Assembly (NCBI GenBank): GCA_903853285.1
Contig: CAINTF010000291.1
Span: 1-18,878, forward strand
From: an uncultured Acidimicrobium sp.
GTDB taxonomy: Bacteria; Actinomycetota; Acidimicrobiia; Acidimicrobiales; Ilumatobacteraceae
DNA: 18,878 bases
Direction: 5' to 3'
The number at the start of each line of letters is the position of its first letter. Positions within the stretch are counted from its first letter, which is position 1. The notes beneath the pieces were generated by a model. The model saw nothing but the letters and a program-made list of their open reading frames with translations, did not search any database and was not told where the DNA came from. Shown piece after piece: positions 6,893 to 14,180 of the stretch. The position numbers and the translations under genes were made by a program.

Positions 6893-7554
6893 TGGATCTG
6901 AATCACGAATTCATCGTCAATGTGCCAGTCAATGACGCATGGGTTATTCTCACCGACCTCGAACGCATCGCACCTTGTTTGCCAGGCGCGCAATTGACCG
7001 AGGTCGAGGGTGATACCTACCGCGGTCAAGTCAAGGTCAAGGTAGGACCAATCGTTGCTCAGTTCAAGGGTCAGGCAAGTTTTGTGTCGCGCGATGATGT
7101 TGCCCACAGAGCGACGCTCAAAGGCGAAGGCCGCGACACCACTGGCAAAGGCACGGCATCTGCGATCATCACTGCCCAACTCACCTCGGTGACACCAACG
7201 TCTACAAAATGCACCGTCGTCACCAATCTCACCATCTCGGGCAAAGTCGCACAGTTCGGTCGTGGCGCACTTGCCGACGTGAGCGACAAACTGCTCGCAC
7301 AATTCTCAGAGAATCTCAACCAGTTGATTAATAGCTCGCCGACACCGGCAACGGCTGCTACAACGGCAACCTCAACTGCTACTGCAACTGCCGCCCCGGT
7401 GGCAGCTGCAACTCCAGAGATTCGCAAGATCGAAAGTGCCGAAGTTGCACCACTCGACCTGCTCGGCACTGCGGGTGCACCAATTCTGAAGCGCGCGATT
7501 CCCGCTGTAGTTGTACTCATTGCGGTCGTGATTGCCGCAATCAAATTTTTGTAA
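6892..7554 (+). CDS. coxG: CoxG-type SRPBCC protein with C-terminal membrane anchor
   Basis: A 220-residue CoxG (carbon monoxide dehydrogenase subunit G) family protein. Residues 1-147 form the SRPBCC lipid-binding-type domain, with the family-typical opening MDLNHEFIVNVP, LERIAPCLPGA (23-33), GQVKVKVGPI (45-54), and the GKVAQFGRGALADVSDKLLAQF segment (117-138) near the end of the domain. Residues 149-175 are an Ala/Thr/Pro-rich linker. Residues 201-219 are a hydrophobic helix ending the protein one residue later, i.e. a tail anchor with the domain in the cytoplasm. CoxG recruits CO dehydrogenase to the membrane, and recent work on mycobacterial CoxG proposes that it passes quinone to the enzyme. 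Its start overlaps the MocA-like stop, and the DUF501-Ppx gene begins 3 bases after its stop, so all are probably on one mRNA. Confidence 0.9.
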   Translation: MDLNHEFIVNVPVNDAWVILTDLERIAPCLPGAQLTEVEGDTYRGQVKVKVGPIVAQFKGQASFVSRDDVAHRATLKGEGRDTTGKGTASAIITAQLTSVTPTSTKCTVVTNLTISGKVAQFGRGALADVSDKLLAQFSENLNQLINSSPTPATAATTATSTATATAAPVAAATPEIRKIESAEVAPLDLLGTAGAPILKRAIPAVVVLIAVVIAAIKFL

Positions 7555-7557
7555 CCC

Positions 7558-8979
7558 ATGAATGACGCCGACATTGCCAGAGTCGGCGAGCTTTTAGGTC
7601 GCATTCCACAAGGACAATTTGAAATAGTTGTCCGCACAAAAAGTGGCGACCCGGTTGTGTTGCGCAACGCACCGTTTCTCGATGATGGAACACCGATGCC
7701 AACGCGTTATTGGTTGTTGGGCGAACACGAGACGGTGATTGTTGGACGACTCGAAGCAAGTGGCGGAGTTAACCAAGCCGAGGCCGACATAGGCCCAACG
7801 GCACTCATCGAGACCCATGAGCGTTATGCAGCCGAACGAGATGCTGCGATCGACCCAGCTCACACTGGCCCTCGACCCTTCGGCGGCGTGGGCGGTACGC
7901 GCATTGGCGTCAAATGCTTGCATGCCCATTTCGGTTGGTGGCTTGCAGTGGGTAACGATCCAGTGGGTCAATGGGTGGCCGACAAACTAGATGTCTCGCG
8001 AGACGACTACGTCGTCACCGAAAATTCTGCTGTAATCAATAAGCGTTCACGTCCTGTTTTTACTTCGCCCGTTGCAGCAATTGATATCGGCACCAACTCC
8101 ACCAATTTGTTGATCGTTGATCCACAGGGAAACGAGATTGTTCGTGAAGTCAACGTCACTCGGCTCGGCAAAGGCGTTGCTGCATCAGGGCGGCTTGAAG
8201 ACAGCGCGATCGCCGCAACCGTGCAGCAACTTGAAATCTATGCATCATTGTTGAAGCAACACAATGTAGAAACCTTTCGCGTAACCGCAACCGAAGCATG
8301 CCGTCGAGCATCTAACGCCAACACTTTTCTCGACCAAGCCGAAGCCACTCTGGGCAAACGTCCCGAAATTATTTCGGGAGAAGCAGAAGGCAAGCTCGCA
8401 TTCAGTGGAGCCTTAAGCAAGCTTGATCCACATGATGGAACCACCATCGTCATCGATATCGGCGGTGGTTCAACTGAGATCATGATCGGCACTGGCAACT
8501 CATTGCAACACGTGTCAAGTTTTCCAGTCGGTGCGGTCGTGCTCACCGAAACCGAGTTGCATCGCGACCCACCTCGGCCAGAAGAACTCACCAACGCAAT
8601 CGGTCTCGTTACCGACTTCATGGATGATCTTGTTCGCGAGTTTCCACAAGTGCTCAACGCAACCAGAGTTGTCGGCGTTGCTGGCACCATCGTCACAATC
8701 GCCGCCATCGAGTTGGGCATTGCGCGTTTTGACCCTGTTGCACTGCACGACATGACCCTCACGCGAGAAGCCGCCGAAGATGTGTTCCGCACCCTCGCAA
8801 CCGAGTCGCTAATCGACCGCAAATCGAACCCAGGACTACCACCCGAGCGAGCAGATGTCATTGTGGGCGGTTGTTGTGCACTCGTGGGCATCATGCGCCG
8901 CCTGCGCATACCTTCAGTCACCGTGTCCGTGCATAATTTGCTTGACGGCGTCGTGCAACACATACTGGATCCACAATGA
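7558..8979 (+). CDS. DUF501-Ppx/GppA phosphatase fusion
   Basis: A 473-residue two-domain protein. Residues ~10-140 match DUF501, seen in GRIPQGQFEIVVR (14-26), DDGTPMPTRYWLLG (42-55), VGRLEASGG (62-70) and a GVKCLHAHFGWWLAVGNDPVG segment (117-137). Residues ~170-470 are a Ppx/GppA exopolyphosphatase-type ASKHA domain: AIDIGTNSTNLLI (174-186), TEACRR (245-250), SGEAEGKLAF (273-282), phosphate-binding IDIGGGSTE (299-307), GVAGT (373-377) and LPPERADVIVGG (427-438). The Ppx half would hydrolyse polyphosphate or pppGpp; the role of DUF501 is unknown. In mycobacteria these are separate neighbouring genes (Rv1025 and Rv1026), so the single reading frame here is a gene fusion. There is no internal stop; the linker (~142-168) is ordinary sequence. 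It follows CoxG by 3 bases and overlaps the acetyltransferase by 4 (ATGA). Confidence 0.88.
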   Translation: MNDADIARVGELLGRIPQGQFEIVVRTKSGDPVVLRNAPFLDDGTPMPTRYWLLGEHETVIVGRLEASGGVNQAEADIGPTALIETHERYAAERDAAIDPAHTGPRPFGGVGGTRIGVKCLHAHFGWWLAVGNDPVGQWVADKLDVSRDDYVVTENSAVINKRSRPVFTSPVAAIDIGTNSTNLLIVDPQGNEIVREVNVTRLGKGVAASGRLEDSAIAATVQQLEIYASLLKQHNVETFRVTATEACRRASNANTFLDQAEATLGKRPEIISGEAEGKLAFSGALSKLDPHDGTTIVIDIGGGSTEIMIGTGNSLQHVSSFPVGAVVLTETELHRDPPRPEELTNAIGLVTDFMDDLVREFPQVLNATRVVGVAGTIVTIAAIELGIARFDPVALHDMTLTREAAEDVFRTLATESLIDRKSNPGLPPERADVIVGGCCALVGIMRRLRIPSVTVSVHNLLDGVVQHILDPQ

Positions 8980-9626
8980 GTTCGCCATCTAGCCACCAGT
9001 TGCACCCGGCAAGCGTTGTCACATCAGCCGGTGCACCACTGCGCCTCTATGGCAAACGAATTGTTGTGCGGCCGCTTGTGGCAACAGACTTTGAGGCCTG
9101 GAGCGAAGTTCGCCATCGCAATGGCGAATGGCTCAGCAAATGGGAACCCATCAAGTCTGCGTATCTTCCAGACCCTGCAACCAATCGCGATGCGTTCAAC
9201 AATCGCTGTGTCGCGCGCGATCGTGAGCGCCAGACCGGTGGCTCGTACGCATTCGGAATTTTTATAGATGGTTCATTCGCTGGAGAAGTCAACATCAACA
9301 ACGTTGTGCGCAGTGCCATGCAGTGCGGAACGATTGGTTACTGGATCGATGAAGCACGGGCTGGCAAAAGCTATATGTCGGAAGCTGTGCTCGTGGTATC
9401 AAAGTTCGCATTTGAAGAACTCGGTTTACATCGCATGGAGATCTGCATCATTCCACGCAATCACAACAGTCGTCGCGTGATGGAAAAGCTTGGCATCCGC
9501 GAAGAAGGCCTTGCCGAACGCTTCCTAGAAATCAATGGCGTGTGGGAAGACCACATTCGCTACGGATTCACGATTGAAGAATGGCGCCAGCGCAACCAGC
9601 AACTTAGTGCTGAGTGGCTGCAATAA
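8976..9626 (+). CDS. RimJ-like GNAT N-acetyltransferase
   Basis: A 216-residue GNAT-fold acetyltransferase of the RimJ/RimL type. Seen are the N-terminal strand RIVVRPL (28-34), the WSEVRHRNGEWLSKWEP stretch (42-58) typical of actinobacterial RimJ, the acceptor region GTIGYWIDEARAGKSYMSEAV (118-138) containing the acetyl-CoA loop in the modified form RAGKSY, and NHNSRRVMEKLG (162-173) near the end. The family acetylates protein N-termini (ribosomal protein S5 for E. coli RimJ), but members vary and the substrate is not readable. The first ~20 residues are not conserved-looking. The start overlaps the upstream stop by 4 bases, so translation is probably coupled. In mycobacteria a RimJ gene sits between moeA1 and the Rv0996 membrane gene; here it lies apart from the moeA cluster. 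Confidence 0.85.
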   Translation: MSSPSSHQLHPASVVTSAGAPLRLYGKRIVVRPLVATDFEAWSEVRHRNGEWLSKWEPIKSAYLPDPATNRDAFNNRCVARDRERQTGGSYAFGIFIDGSFAGEVNINNVVRSAMQCGTIGYWIDEARAGKSYMSEAVLVVSKFAFEELGLHRMEICIIPRNHNSRRVMEKLGIREEGLAERFLEINGVWEDHIRYGFTIEEWRQRNQQLSAEWLQ

Positions 9627-9646
9627 AAAATAAGCTCTAAAAATAT

Positions 9647-9964
9647 CTACGCGATGTCGCGCAGATGTTCAATCTCGAGCACTCGTTGTTTGCGCACAAC
9701 TTTACGTCGCTTCCAAGCCTTTGTCTTCCAATGCTTGATCGCTTGTTTGCGTGAATGCTCAATACCAACTTCTGCATCGTGATGATGCAGTGGCTTCCAT
9801 GCCGGACCAGGCTCTATGACATCATCGGGCTCTACCCCGTGACTCACCAAGTTGGCTACCAGATGCAACTCTGAGTTCACTCGGTGACGCTCATTGTGAG
9901 CGTGTGCCCGAGTCTCAATTGTTGGTGGCAACACCACCTGTCGGTGTTTGTGACGCTTGCTCAT
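9647..9964 (-). CDS. Small highly basic hypothetical protein
   Basis: A 105-residue protein that I do not recognise. It is very rich in His, Lys and Arg: the first 30 residues contain HKHR and HAHNERHR, and the C-terminal third (about 75-100) is a Lys/Arg-rich helix with a KHWKTKAWKRRKVVRKQR stretch. There are no Cys pairs, signal peptide or membrane segment. It is likely a cytoplasmic nucleic-acid- or ribosome-associated protein, by composition only. The reading frame is supported by a purine-rich Shine-Dalgarno (GGCGGGGGAAG, about 9969-9979 on the minus strand), one of the better ones in the window. Longer plus-strand frames over the same bases lack such support. It is convergent with the acetyltransferase (20-base gap) and lies 143 bases downstream of the crotonase gene on the same strand. 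Confidence 0.6.
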   Translation of the reverse strand: MSKRHKHRQVVLPPTIETRAHAHNERHRVNSELHLVANLVSHGVEPDDVIEPGPAWKPLHHHDAEVGIEHSRKQAIKHWKTKAWKRRKVVRKQRVLEIEHLRDIA

Positions 9965-10073
9965 TGCTTCCCCCGCCTTTCATATCTCTCGATACTGACG
10001 AATTCGACACTGCTAGCTACCTGTGTTTCACCGTACACCTACGGGATGCATTGGCGCGACTTTGTATCGACAT

Positions 10074-10100
10074 GCGCTATTCGGCGCTATTCGGCTATTT
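10074..10100. repeat. Short tandem repeat, 10-base unit
   Basis: GCGCTATTCG occurs twice in direct tandem (10074-10083 and 10084-10093), followed by a partial third copy (GCTATTT, 10094-10100). It lies in the 143-base stretch (9965-10107) between the crotonase stop and the small basic gene, which otherwise holds only the leader of the small gene. No promoter could be assigned with confidence. It may be slippage or a binding site. Confidence 0.5.
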
Positions 10101-10107
10101 GGCCTCA

Positions 10108-10860
10108 CTACTTTTTGGTGATCTTTGCTTGCAGCGCAGCCAAGCGCTCGGCAAACCAAGGTTGGCGAGTGCTCCACAGTTGTGGGGTAAGTTCGCGCGC
10201 CACAGCGTCTGGATGCGTTTGCACATCCGCCATAGCGGCAAGAGTTTTTTTGGTTTCAATCACAAGTTCGCGTGGTGCGCTCGCCGCACGCGCAGCCATC
10301 TCATGAGCAACGGCGAGTAAATCCGCATCTTCAACACAGAGATACGCGAGCCCAACTCGTTGTGCTTCAGCACCATCGAGCACTTCGCCAAACAGCACGG
10401 TCGCTGCAGTCACTTGTGGTCCAACGATGCGACGCAGCATCCATGTGTGTCCACCACCGGGGTGAATGCCAAGTTGCAAAAATCGTGTATCAAACTTGGC
10501 ACGTTTAGCAGCGATGCGTACGTCGCAACCGAGTGCAAGGTTCATTCCTGCGCCTACTGCGGCACCATTGACCGCTGCGATCGTTGGCAACGGACTTCGC
10601 GCTATGCGCAAAAAACCTTCATAGATGACGCCAAGAGATTCGCCGTCGGCTTCCGCGAGGTTTCCCAAATTGGCGCCTGCACAAAAAGCAGGTGCGGTGC
10701 CTGTCACCACGAGTGCGCCAATCGCGCTATCGCCCTCAATGCGGTCCATCGCGGCAACAATTTCGGCAACCATCGGCGCAGTCATTGTGTTGCGCTCGTC
10801 GGGGTTGTTGAGTGTGAGTGTTGCTACACCATCCGCAATTTCAAGTAAGACCAATGCCAT
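10108..10860 (-). CDS. Enoyl-CoA hydratase/isomerase family protein lacking usual catalytic Glu residues
   Basis: A 250-residue crotonase-fold protein of normal family length. The oxyanion-hole segments are intact: AFCAGANL (58-65) and NGAAVGAGMNLAL (98-110). GCDVRIAA (111-118) and the C-terminal helices are also typical. Aligning by eye to rat enoyl-CoA hydratase puts Phe127 (in FDTRFLQLG) at the Glu144 position and Ala153 (in TAATVLFG) at the Glu164 position. Both general acid/base residues of the hydratase are thus missing. The protein should bind a CoA thioester but probably does not hydrate it by the standard mechanism; isomerase, hydrolase, decarboxylase or other crotonase chemistry is possible. 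GIHPGGGHTWMLRR (131-144) recalls a subgroup seen in mycobacteria. The gene is divergent from the acidic orphan with 31 bases between; no clear Shine-Dalgarno. Confidence 0.88.
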   Translation of the reverse strand: MALVLLEIADGVATLTLNNPDERNTMTAPMVAEIVAAMDRIEGDSAIGALVVTGTAPAFCAGANLGNLAEADGESLGVIYEGFLRIARSPLPTIAAVNGAAVGAGMNLALGCDVRIAAKRAKFDTRFLQLGIHPGGGHTWMLRRIVGPQVTAATVLFGEVLDGAEAQRVGLAYLCVEDADLLAVAHEMAARAASAPRELVIETKKTLAAMADVQTHPDAVARELTPQLWSTRQPWFAERLAALQAKITKK

Positions 10861-10891
10861 GACTCAAGGTTAGCGACTACTCTAAATACGC

Positions 10892-11497
10892 ATGCTCGAC
10901 CATGTCTTCACCGATGCAATCAGCGCTCTTCGTGACGCTTTTGGCAATGCATTTCTTGAGCGCCAAGCATTTGAAGAACATCTGCAATCCGACATTTTGC
11001 TTGGTGACTTGGTATGGGAAACAAGTTATGGCTTGCCCGGCGAAGGTCAACCACCGCGTGTAGTTGCACACATCACGTTCAATTGGCCGAGCCGCAGCCA
11101 AGCCGCCTATCGCAGTTGGTATGTAGAAGAAGTACTCGACCACAATCCTTCAATCGAAATTGAAGTCGTGTTTCGCATTCAGCGACTCGCCCAACAGCCA
11201 GACCCTTCAGTTGTTGACGATGTCGCTGTCATGTACAGCCCAGTTGTTGGCAATGGCAAACTCGAGCGCGACAACATCACAATCGAGATCGGTCATCCAA
11301 CTACTAGCGACGACACCGACTTCGCGCTCGAAATTACATATGAAGGCGAATACGAGTTGGCAGAAGAAACTCTGCAAGATGGCACGAGCGCGGTGCTCGA
11401 CGAACACTTTGGCGCTCTAGGCCATTGGGTCGCTTCAACGCTGATCAATCTTGGCGACCTCAAATTGGAGTTTGTGCCAGCCGACGAAGAGGCGTAG
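10892..11497 (+). CDS. Acidic hypothetical protein
   Basis: A 201-residue protein I cannot assign to a family. It is acidic throughout (many Asp/Glu, ending in PADEEA) and has no signal peptide, membrane helix or Cys motif. Secondary-structure feel is mixed: a helical N-terminus (1-30), then alternating strands such as RVVAHITFNWPS (61-72), IEIEVVFRIQRL (88-99) and FALEITYEGEYELA (143-156). WP and GHWV positions could be a hydrophobic core. There is no Shine-Dalgarno; TACTCT at 10878-10883 ends eight bases before the ATG, compatible with a leaderless -10 box. It is convergent with queF (4-base gap). Codon usage looks like that of its neighbours, so it is probably a real resident gene. Confidence 0.72.
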   Translation: MLDHVFTDAISALRDAFGNAFLERQAFEEHLQSDILLGDLVWETSYGLPGEGQPPRVVAHITFNWPSRSQAAYRSWYVEEVLDHNPSIEIEVVFRIQRLAQQPDPSVVDDVAVMYSPVVGNGKLERDNITIEIGHPTTSDDTDFALEITYEGEYELAEETLQDGTSAVLDEHFGALGHWVASTLINLGDLKLEFVPADEEA

Positions 11498-11501
11498 TTA
11501 T

Positions 11502-11891
11502 TTAGCGGTTGCGTTCGGCAACAGCATGCACTTCAATGCCACCACGCGGACGCTGCGTGAGCTCAACTTTGACCCACATTGGTTTGACAGTGACCATCAC
11601 TTCGTTTGCAATCTCGGCAGCAAGTGCCTCGGCAAACACAGCCATGTCGCGGAAGCGCCAGAGGTACAACTTGAGCGACTTCGACTCGATGCAATATTGA
11701 TCGGGTTTAAATTCGATCGTTACATGTGACAAGTCGGGTTGCGATGTAACTGGGCAAATTGAAGTGACTTCGTCGCTGGTAAATCGCACCAATGTGACAT
11801 GGGCTGGTGCAGGAAACACTTCTACGTGATCAATGGCGTGACGAATTGTTGAGCCAAGAACAGTGAGATTGTCATGAGGATCAGTTGCCAT
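11502..11891 (-). CDS. queF: NADPH-dependent preQ0 reductase
   Basis: A 129-residue single-domain (type I) QueF, a tunnelling-fold enzyme that reduces 7-cyano-7-deazaguanine (preQ0) to preQ1 in queuosine tRNA modification. Seen are the nucleophile Cys46 and Asp53 in SICPVTSQPD (44-53) and the signature ESKSLKLYLWRFR (69-81) that recognises substrate and NADPH. Glu88 is kept in the following VFAEAL segment, but the His that precedes it in Bacillus QueF is Ala87 here, and the usual Gly of CPVTGQPD is Ser50. Neither change removes the catalytic Cys/Asp. It begins 5 bases after the adenosine-kinase stop on the same strand, so the two are cotranscribed. No other queuosine gene is in the window. 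Length is right for type I. Confidence 0.9.
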   Translation of the reverse strand: MATDPHDNLTVLGSTIRHAIDHVEVFPAPAHVTLVRFTSDEVTSICPVTSQPDLSHVTIEFKPDQYCIESKSLKLYLWRFRDMAVFAEALAAEIANEVMVTVKPMWVKVELTQRPRGGIEVHAVAERNR

Positions 11892-11896
11892 ACGTA

Positions 11897-12940
11897 TCAG
11901 CGTAGGTGGTTTGGAATCAGGCTGCTCAACTGCACCAATGGGCGTGGTCCAACATGTGTAATTACTTCTGATGCCGAAAGCGAACCGAGTCGTCCGCAGT
12001 CTTCAATCTTCATGCCACGTGTAAAGCCAAACAAAAATCCCGCTGCATACATGTCACCCGCACCGGTTGCATCAATGACTTGATCAACTGGTTCTGGTTC
12101 AATGTGCACTACTGCGTCTCCGTTAATGACAACCGAGCCGCGCTTGTCACGCGTGACGGCTCCAAACTCGCAGTCATGACGGAGTTTGCCAAGGGCTTCT
12201 TCGTATGAATCAGTTTGGTACAACGACTGCAACTCAAGTTCATTGCAAAACAAAATATCGATGTCGTTCTTGATGAGCGCCATGAAGTCGGCACGGTGTC
12301 GATCCACACAAAATGAATCTGAAAGAGTCAGCGAAACCTTGCGTCCGGCTTCATGTGCATATTTTGATGCTGTGCGAAATGCTTCCTTTGCTTGATCGCG
12401 ATCAAACAAATAGCCCTCGAGAAATAGGACTGCTCCAGACGCAACAGCTTCACGCGAAATGTCTGCAGGGTCGAGCAAACTTGCCGCACCCAAGAATGTG
12501 CTCATCGAACGCTGACCATCTGGGGTAACCGCAATGATGCAGCGACCTGTCGGTTCGGTTGTCGATGTAGCACCTGGATGAAAACCAACGCCGACTGTTT
12601 TCATATCGTGCCCGAAAACTCGACCCAAATCATCTTCGGCGATCTTGCCGATGAATCCTGCTCGCCCACCAAGACTTGCAAGCCCGTACGCGGTGTTTGC
12701 AGCCGAGCCACCACTTGTTTGAGTTGGCTTGGTGATGCGCGAATACAAATGCGCCGAACGATCTGCATCAACCAGCGTCATTGAGCCTTTGACAACTTGC
12801 TCAACATCCAAAAACTGATCTTCAACTGCAGCGATTACGTCGACCAACGCGTTTCCGATAGCAACTGCGTCATAACGCACCCCGTCGTCACGGGTTAAAT
12901 CAATTGGTGGCACGTGACAAGACACTAGTTGGTACAGCAA
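11897..12940 (-). CDS. PfkB family carbohydrate/nucleoside kinase, adenosine-kinase-like
   Basis: A PfkB/ribokinase superfamily protein (347 residues from a TTG at 12940). Seen are AIGNALVDV (27-35) as the opening strand, GGSAANTA (77-84) for substrate binding, GFIGKIAEDDLG (95-106), a NELE motif (233-236), and the anion-hole/catalytic signature DATGAGDMYAAGF (290-302) with Asp296 as the base. The overall pattern matches the adenosine kinase/fructokinase-like branch that phosphorylates adenosine or a sugar with ATP; the exact substrate is not certain. The start is doubtful: in-frame GTGs at 12925, 12913 and 12880 would give shorter proteins, and the TTG leaves only 13 bases to the divergent MFS gene. 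No Shine-Dalgarno supports any. It is cotranscribed with queF. Confidence 0.85.
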   Translation of the reverse strand: MLYQLVSCHVPPIDLTRDDGVRYDAVAIGNALVDVIAAVEDQFLDVEQVVKGSMTLVDADRSAHLYSRITKPTQTSGGSAANTAYGLASLGGRAGFIGKIAEDDLGRVFGHDMKTVGVGFHPGATSTTEPTGRCIIAVTPDGQRSMSTFLGAASLLDPADISREAVASGAVLFLEGYLFDRDQAKEAFRTASKYAHEAGRKVSLTLSDSFCVDRHRADFMALIKNDIDILFCNELELQSLYQTDSYEEALGKLRHDCEFGAVTRDKRGSVVINGDAVVHIEPEPVDQVIDATGAGDMYAAGFLFGFTRGMKIEDCGRLGSLSASEVITHVGPRPLVQLSSLIPNHLR

Positions 12941-12953
12941 CTACCGTGCATAT

Positions 12954-14180
12954 GTGAGATCTGGTTGGCTTTCCGTGCCCACAAGCGCCTCTGCCGATGG
13001 TCGAATGCTCATTGGCACTCGAGGCATTCGCGGGTTTGTCGATGGCATGGTCTATGTCATGTTGCCCGCCTACCTGCTGGCACTTGGTTTTAGTGGTGTA
13101 CAAATTGGCGCTGTGATCACCGCATCACTTTTTGGCTCTGCGATTTTCACGATTGGTACTGGCCTGATCGCTCACCGAATCGCACCGGCTCGCTTGCTCA
13201 TGTATGCAACGTGCATCATGATTGCAACCGGTATTGCTTTCGGTGTCACCACAAGTTTTGTCGCGCTTCTTGTCATCGGATTTTTGGGCACAATGAATCC
13301 GTCGGCTGGCGATGTGAGCATGTTTTTGCCCCTCGAACAGGCATCGGTTTCACAATCGGTTTCCGACTCTGATCGCACCGCCATGTTTGCCCTCTACAAC
13401 CTCAGTGGAGCCCTTGTGGGCTCAATTGGAGCGCTTTGCGCTGGCGTCCCGCTTTGGCTCGCCCTGCGCTACAACCGCAGTTCACTCACCGGGTACCGCT
13501 TTACATTCGTGATGTATGCACTTGCAGGAGTTGTTGTGCTGTTCATATATCAACGATTGTCCAGTCATGCCAATACGCATCCAACTGATGCACCGCATGC
13601 CCTCACCGAGTCACGCCGCGTCGTATACAAACTTGCCGCACTGTTTAGCCTCGACTCGCTTGGTGGCGGGTTTGCAACGCAAGCAATCTTTGCTCTATGG
13701 GTCTTTCACAAATTCGATCTTGCGGTCAGCACATTGGGCGCAATCTTCTTCGCTACTGGAGTGCTCTCCGCTTTCTCATCTTTGCTCTCGGTGCGCGTTG
13801 CTAAACGGATTGGGCTAGTGCGCACGATGGTGTTCACACACATCCCTGCGAGCTTGTTGCTTGTTGGCGTTGTGTTTATGCCAAATGTGTGGCTCGCAAT
13901 GACACTCTTTATTCTGCGTGGCCTGCTTTCACAAATGGATGTTCCGGCACGCCAAAGTTACGTGATGGCGGTTGTGACTCCACCCGAACGCGCTGCTGCG
14001 GCCAGCATCACCAACGTTCCGCGCAGTCTTGCAAGCGCACTTCCACCAATTGCAGCGGGATGGATGCTCGATCAATCCAACTTTGGGTGGCCGCTTCTTG
14101 CATGCGCAGCGCTCAAGATCACCTACGACTTGTTGCTACTTGTCCAGTTTCGGCACGTGCGGCCGCCCGAAGAACAGTAA
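12954..14180 (+). CDS. MFS transporter
   Basis: A 408-residue polytopic membrane protein of the major facilitator superfamily. About 11-12 hydrophobic helices are visible in two halves separated by a hydrophilic loop near residues 205-230 (HANTHPTDAPHALTESRR). The first half begins with GFVDGMVYVMLPAYLLALGFS (28-48), a common opening in drug/sugar-type MFS proteins. The second half has RGLLSQMDVPARQSYVMAVV near 320-340 and RAAAASITNVPRS near 345-360. Substrate is not predictable. The given start is GTG 12954; GTG 12975 and ATG 13005 are alternatives that still precede the first helix. It is divergent from the PfkB gene with almost no space between, so promoters probably overlap the coding starts. 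Its TAA abuts the stop of the acyl-CoA synthetase on the other strand. Confidence 0.87.
   Translation: MRSGWLSVPTSASADGRMLIGTRGIRGFVDGMVYVMLPAYLLALGFSGVQIGAVITASLFGSAIFTIGTGLIAHRIAPARLLMYATCIMIATGIAFGVTTSFVALLVIGFLGTMNPSAGDVSMFLPLEQASVSQSVSDSDRTAMFALYNLSGALVGSIGALCAGVPLWLALRYNRSSLTGYRFTFVMYALAGVVVLFIYQRLSSHANTHPTDAPHALTESRRVVYKLAALFSLDSLGGGFATQAIFALWVFHKFDLAVSTLGAIFFATGVLSAFSSLLSVRVAKRIGLVRTMVFTHIPASLLLVGVVFMPNVWLAMTLFILRGLLSQMDVPARQSYVMAVVTPPERAAAASITNVPRSLASALPPIAAGWMLDQSNFGWPLLACAALKITYDLLLLVQFRHVRPPEEQ

Noticed and set aside
9884..10320. Two overlapping plus-strand frames of about 140 residues
   Set aside because: They run through the 3' end of the crotonase gene and the start of the small basic gene, have no ribosome site, and resemble no family.
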